A program made the translations under genes and the position numbers. This document shows positions 6,014 through 7,639 of a DNA stretch of 7,639 nucleotides, piece after piece. Position 1 is the stretch's first letter, and each line of letters starts with the position of its first letter. The notes below the pieces were generated by a model. The model worked only from the letters and a program-made list of their open reading frames with translations. It ran no database searches and had not been told where the DNA came from. This stretch comes from Buchnera aphidicola (Aphis glycines). GTDB lineage: Bacteria; Pseudomonadota; Gammaproteobacteria; Enterobacterales; Enterobacteriaceae. The stretch is taken from NCBI RefSeq assembly GCF_001280225.1, contig NZ_CP009254.1:1-7639 (forward strand), written 5' to 3'.

Positions 6014-7564
6014 TTATTTGTTTTTTAAAATTTTTAGTTTTTTATTGACTTGATTAACTTTCCATATAGTATTTAAAACATTCACCATAGCCTGAGCTGA
6101 AGATTCTATAATGTCAGTAGCTAAACCTACACCATGAAATTTTCTTTTTTTATATTCAACTAAGATATTAACTTGACCTAATGCATCTTTACCCTTCCCC
6201 TTGGCTGTTAACTGATATTTTTGTAAAATTATGGGAAAATGTGTAATTCTATTTAAAGCTTGATAAATTGCATCAACTGGTCCATTGGGTGTTGTAGCAG
6301 ATTCTGTAAATGTATTTTTTCCGCATAATAATTTAACTGAAGCAGTAGATAAACCATTAGAAATAGATTGAACACTAAAAAAAGACAATGAAAAATATTC
6401 TAATTCATCTTGTTGTGTATTAAAAAATGCTAATGCTTCTAAATCGTAATCAAAAACTTGTCCCTTTTTATCTGCTAATTTGAGAAATTGTGTATATAAT
6501 TCATTTATATTATAATCTGTTTCTTTATAACCCATTTCTGTCATATGATGTTTAACAGCAGCTCTTCCTGACCTAGATGTTAAATTTAATTTAACTTCCT
6601 TTAAACCTATACTACTGGGCTCCATAATTTCGTAATTTTTTCTATTTTTTAGCACACCATCTTGATGAATTCCAGAAGAATGCGCAAATGCATTACTTCC
6701 AACTATTGCTTTATTAGGGGGGATAGGCATATTACAAATTTGACTAATTATTTTACTAGTACGATATATCTCTTTATGTTTAATTTTAGTGGATACTTTT
6801 AAAATGTCTTGTCTCACTTTAATTGCCATAATCACTTCTTCTAATGCTGTATTTCCAGCTCTCTCTCCAATACCATTGATGGTTCCCTCTATTTGTCTAG
6901 CACCTGCTTCTATAGCAGATATTGAATTTCCTACCGCCATGCCTAAATCATTATGACAATGCACTGAAATAATAGATTTATCAATATTGGGTACGCGTTG
7001 AAATAATTTTTTAATAATTAAAGATATTTCGTTAGGAACTGTATATCCTACTGTATCTGGTATATTAATTGTTTTTGCACCAGCATCTATTAATTTTTCA
7101 ACAATTTTACATAAGTTATCTATTGTAGTTCTACTAGCATCTTCACAAGAAAACTCAACATCATCTGTATAACGTAACGCTCTTTTAACAGAAGAAACTG
7201 CCATATCTATAATTTCATTAAAATTTTTATTTAATTTTGATTCCATATGTAATATTGAAGTTGCTAAGAAAATGTGTATACGAAAAATATCTGATTTAGA
7301 CATTGCTTCTGCTGCAATATCAATATCTTTATCAACACAACGAGCTAAACTACATATTTTACTATTTTTAATTTGTTTCGATATTTCTTGTATAGATTTA
7401 AAATCCCCTGGAGAGGATACAGGAAAACCAACTTCAATAATATCTATACCTGTATTTTCCAAAGATAGTGCAATTTGTAATTTCTGTTTTACACTTAAAC
7501 TTGCTTGTAACGCTTGTTCCCCATCACGTAATGTAGTATCAAAAATAATAACTTGTGAATTCAT
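6014..7564 (-). CDS. leuA: 2-isopropylmalate synthase
   Basis: LeuA condenses acetyl-CoA with 2-oxoisovalerate, the committed step of leucine synthesis. Starting at 7564 the protein has 516 residues (E. coli about 523) and begins [17 protein letters not shown]. Metal and substrate residues fall at the E. coli positions: D14, H202 and H204 in VHCHNDLG, N238 in [22 protein letters not shown] follows in the linker. The C-terminal regulatory domain is complete, including [12 protein letters not shown] and [18 protein letters not shown], so leucine feedback inhibition of the enzyme is likely retained. An in-frame ATG at 7576 would add four residues; I prefer 7564 because GAGA lies six bases before it, nothing suitable precedes 7576, and the shorter form fits the family N terminus. 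It heads the operon, directly next to the terminal inverted repeat. Confidence 0.97.
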   Translation of the reverse strand: MNSQVIIFDTTLRDGEQALQASLSVKQKLQIALSLENTGIDIIEVGFPVSSPGDFKSIQEISKQIKNSKICSLARCVDKDIDIAAEAMSKSDIFRIHIFLATSILHMESKLNKNFNEIIDMAVSSVKRALRYTDDVEFSCEDASRTTIDNLCKIVEKLIDAGAKTINIPDTVGYTVPNEISLIIKKLFQRVPNIDKSIISVHCHNDLGMAVGNSISAIEAGARQIEGTINGIGERAGNTALEEVIMAIKVRQDILKVSTKIKHKEIYRTSKIISQICNMPIPPNKAIVGSNAFAHSSGIHQDGVLKNRKNYEIMEPSSIGLKEVKLNLTSRSGRAAVKHHMTEMGYKETDYNINELYTQFLKLADKKGQVFDYDLEALAFFNTQQDELEYFSLSFFSVQSISNGLSTASVKLLCGKNTFTESATTPNGPVDAIYQALNRITHFPIILQKYQLTAKGKGKDALGQVNILVEYKKRKFHGVGLATDIIESSAQAMVNVLNTIWKVNQVNKKLKILKNK

Positions 7565-7586
7565 AATTTTTCTCATTTTTTGAAAA

Positions 7587-7639
7587 ACAAATATTAAAAA
7601 ATAAATTTACACAATAAGAATTTCATAAGCAAGGGAGAC
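7587..7639 (-). repeat. Right arm of 53-bp perfect terminal inverted repeat
   Basis: This is an exact reverse complement of 1-53, lying 22 bases upstream of the leuA start and forming most of its leader. It ends at the window edge with gggagac. The match covers the GC-rich tip and the AT-rich remainder equally, with no substitutions. Confidence 0.95.
7604..7632 (-). promoter_or_regulatory. Possible leuA operon promoter inside the inverted repeat
   Basis: On the minus strand TTGCTT (7632-7627) and TAAATT (7609-7604) are separated by 17 bases, giving a start about 30-35 bases before leuA. The match is modest (three and four of six). It is the only paired candidate I see in the short leuA leader, and the leader is otherwise just the repeat arm. 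The mirror copy in the other arm (8-36 on the plus strand) would face into repA2 in antisense. Confidence 0.3.

Noticed and set aside
7272..7583. Plus-strand open frame of 103 codons
   Set aside because: It is antisense to the conserved N-terminal part of leuA and shows only composition expected from a complementary frame.
1..7639. Insertion sequence suggested by terminal inverted repeats
   Set aside because: No transposase or target duplication is present; the content is a full plasmid with rep and leu genes, so the repeats mark the plasmid's own spacer or an assembly break.
1..7639. tRNA, rRNA, CRISPR array or other defence system
   Set aside because: All long frames are accounted for by leu, rep and yqhA genes and the gaps contain no cloverleaf, spaced repeat array or defence domain that I can see.

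Overview
The window is best read as the complete leucine plasmid (pLeu type) of an obligate aphid endosymbiont, Buchnera aphidicola. The base composition is extremely AT-rich, with long A and T runs. The gene set is the one known for this plasmid family: a full leuABCD operon, two IncFII-type repA genes and one yqhA gene, with nothing else. No chromosomal flank, mobile element, tRNA, rRNA or CRISPR is visible. The gene order leuA-leuB-leuC-leuD / repA1 / yqhA / repA2 is the arrangement I associate with plasmids such as pRPE of Rhopalosiphum padi symbionts. The species cannot be fixed from sequence reading alone.

Layout: 36-812 (-) is a RepA-like gene (repA2); 954-1451 (-) is yqhA, a four-helix membrane protein gene; 1452-1689 is a divergent control region with a large hairpin; 1690-2547 (+) is the second and more canonical RepA gene (repA1); 2548-2828 is an AT-rich, repeat-containing gap and a candidate origin region; 2829-7564 (-) is leuD, leuC, leuB and leuA, transcribed as one operon from leuA to leuD and closed by a rho-independent terminator at about 2787-2821. 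The two ends of the window (1-53 and 7587-7639) are exact inverted copies of each other. If the molecule is circular they meet as one large palindrome between repA2 and leuA.

Together the genes form a dedicated amplifier for leucine supply. LeuA commits 2-oxoisovalerate to leucine, LeuC/LeuD isomerise 2-isopropylmalate and LeuB oxidises it. Catalytic and metal-binding residues that I can place are intact in LeuA, LeuB and LeuC. The Rep proteins maintain the plasmid and so set leu gene dosage. There is no leucine attenuator upstream of leuA; the short leader consists mainly of the inverted repeat.

The points most worth a second look are: the perfect terminal inverted repeat and the mirrored promoter it may carry; a 54-nt block shared by repA1 and repA2 with one difference despite full freedom at synonymous sites; the 59-nt hairpin flanked by direct repeats upstream of repA1; an internal deletion in RepA2; and the repeat-rich gap downstream of repA1. 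No wholly new enzymatic system is visible.
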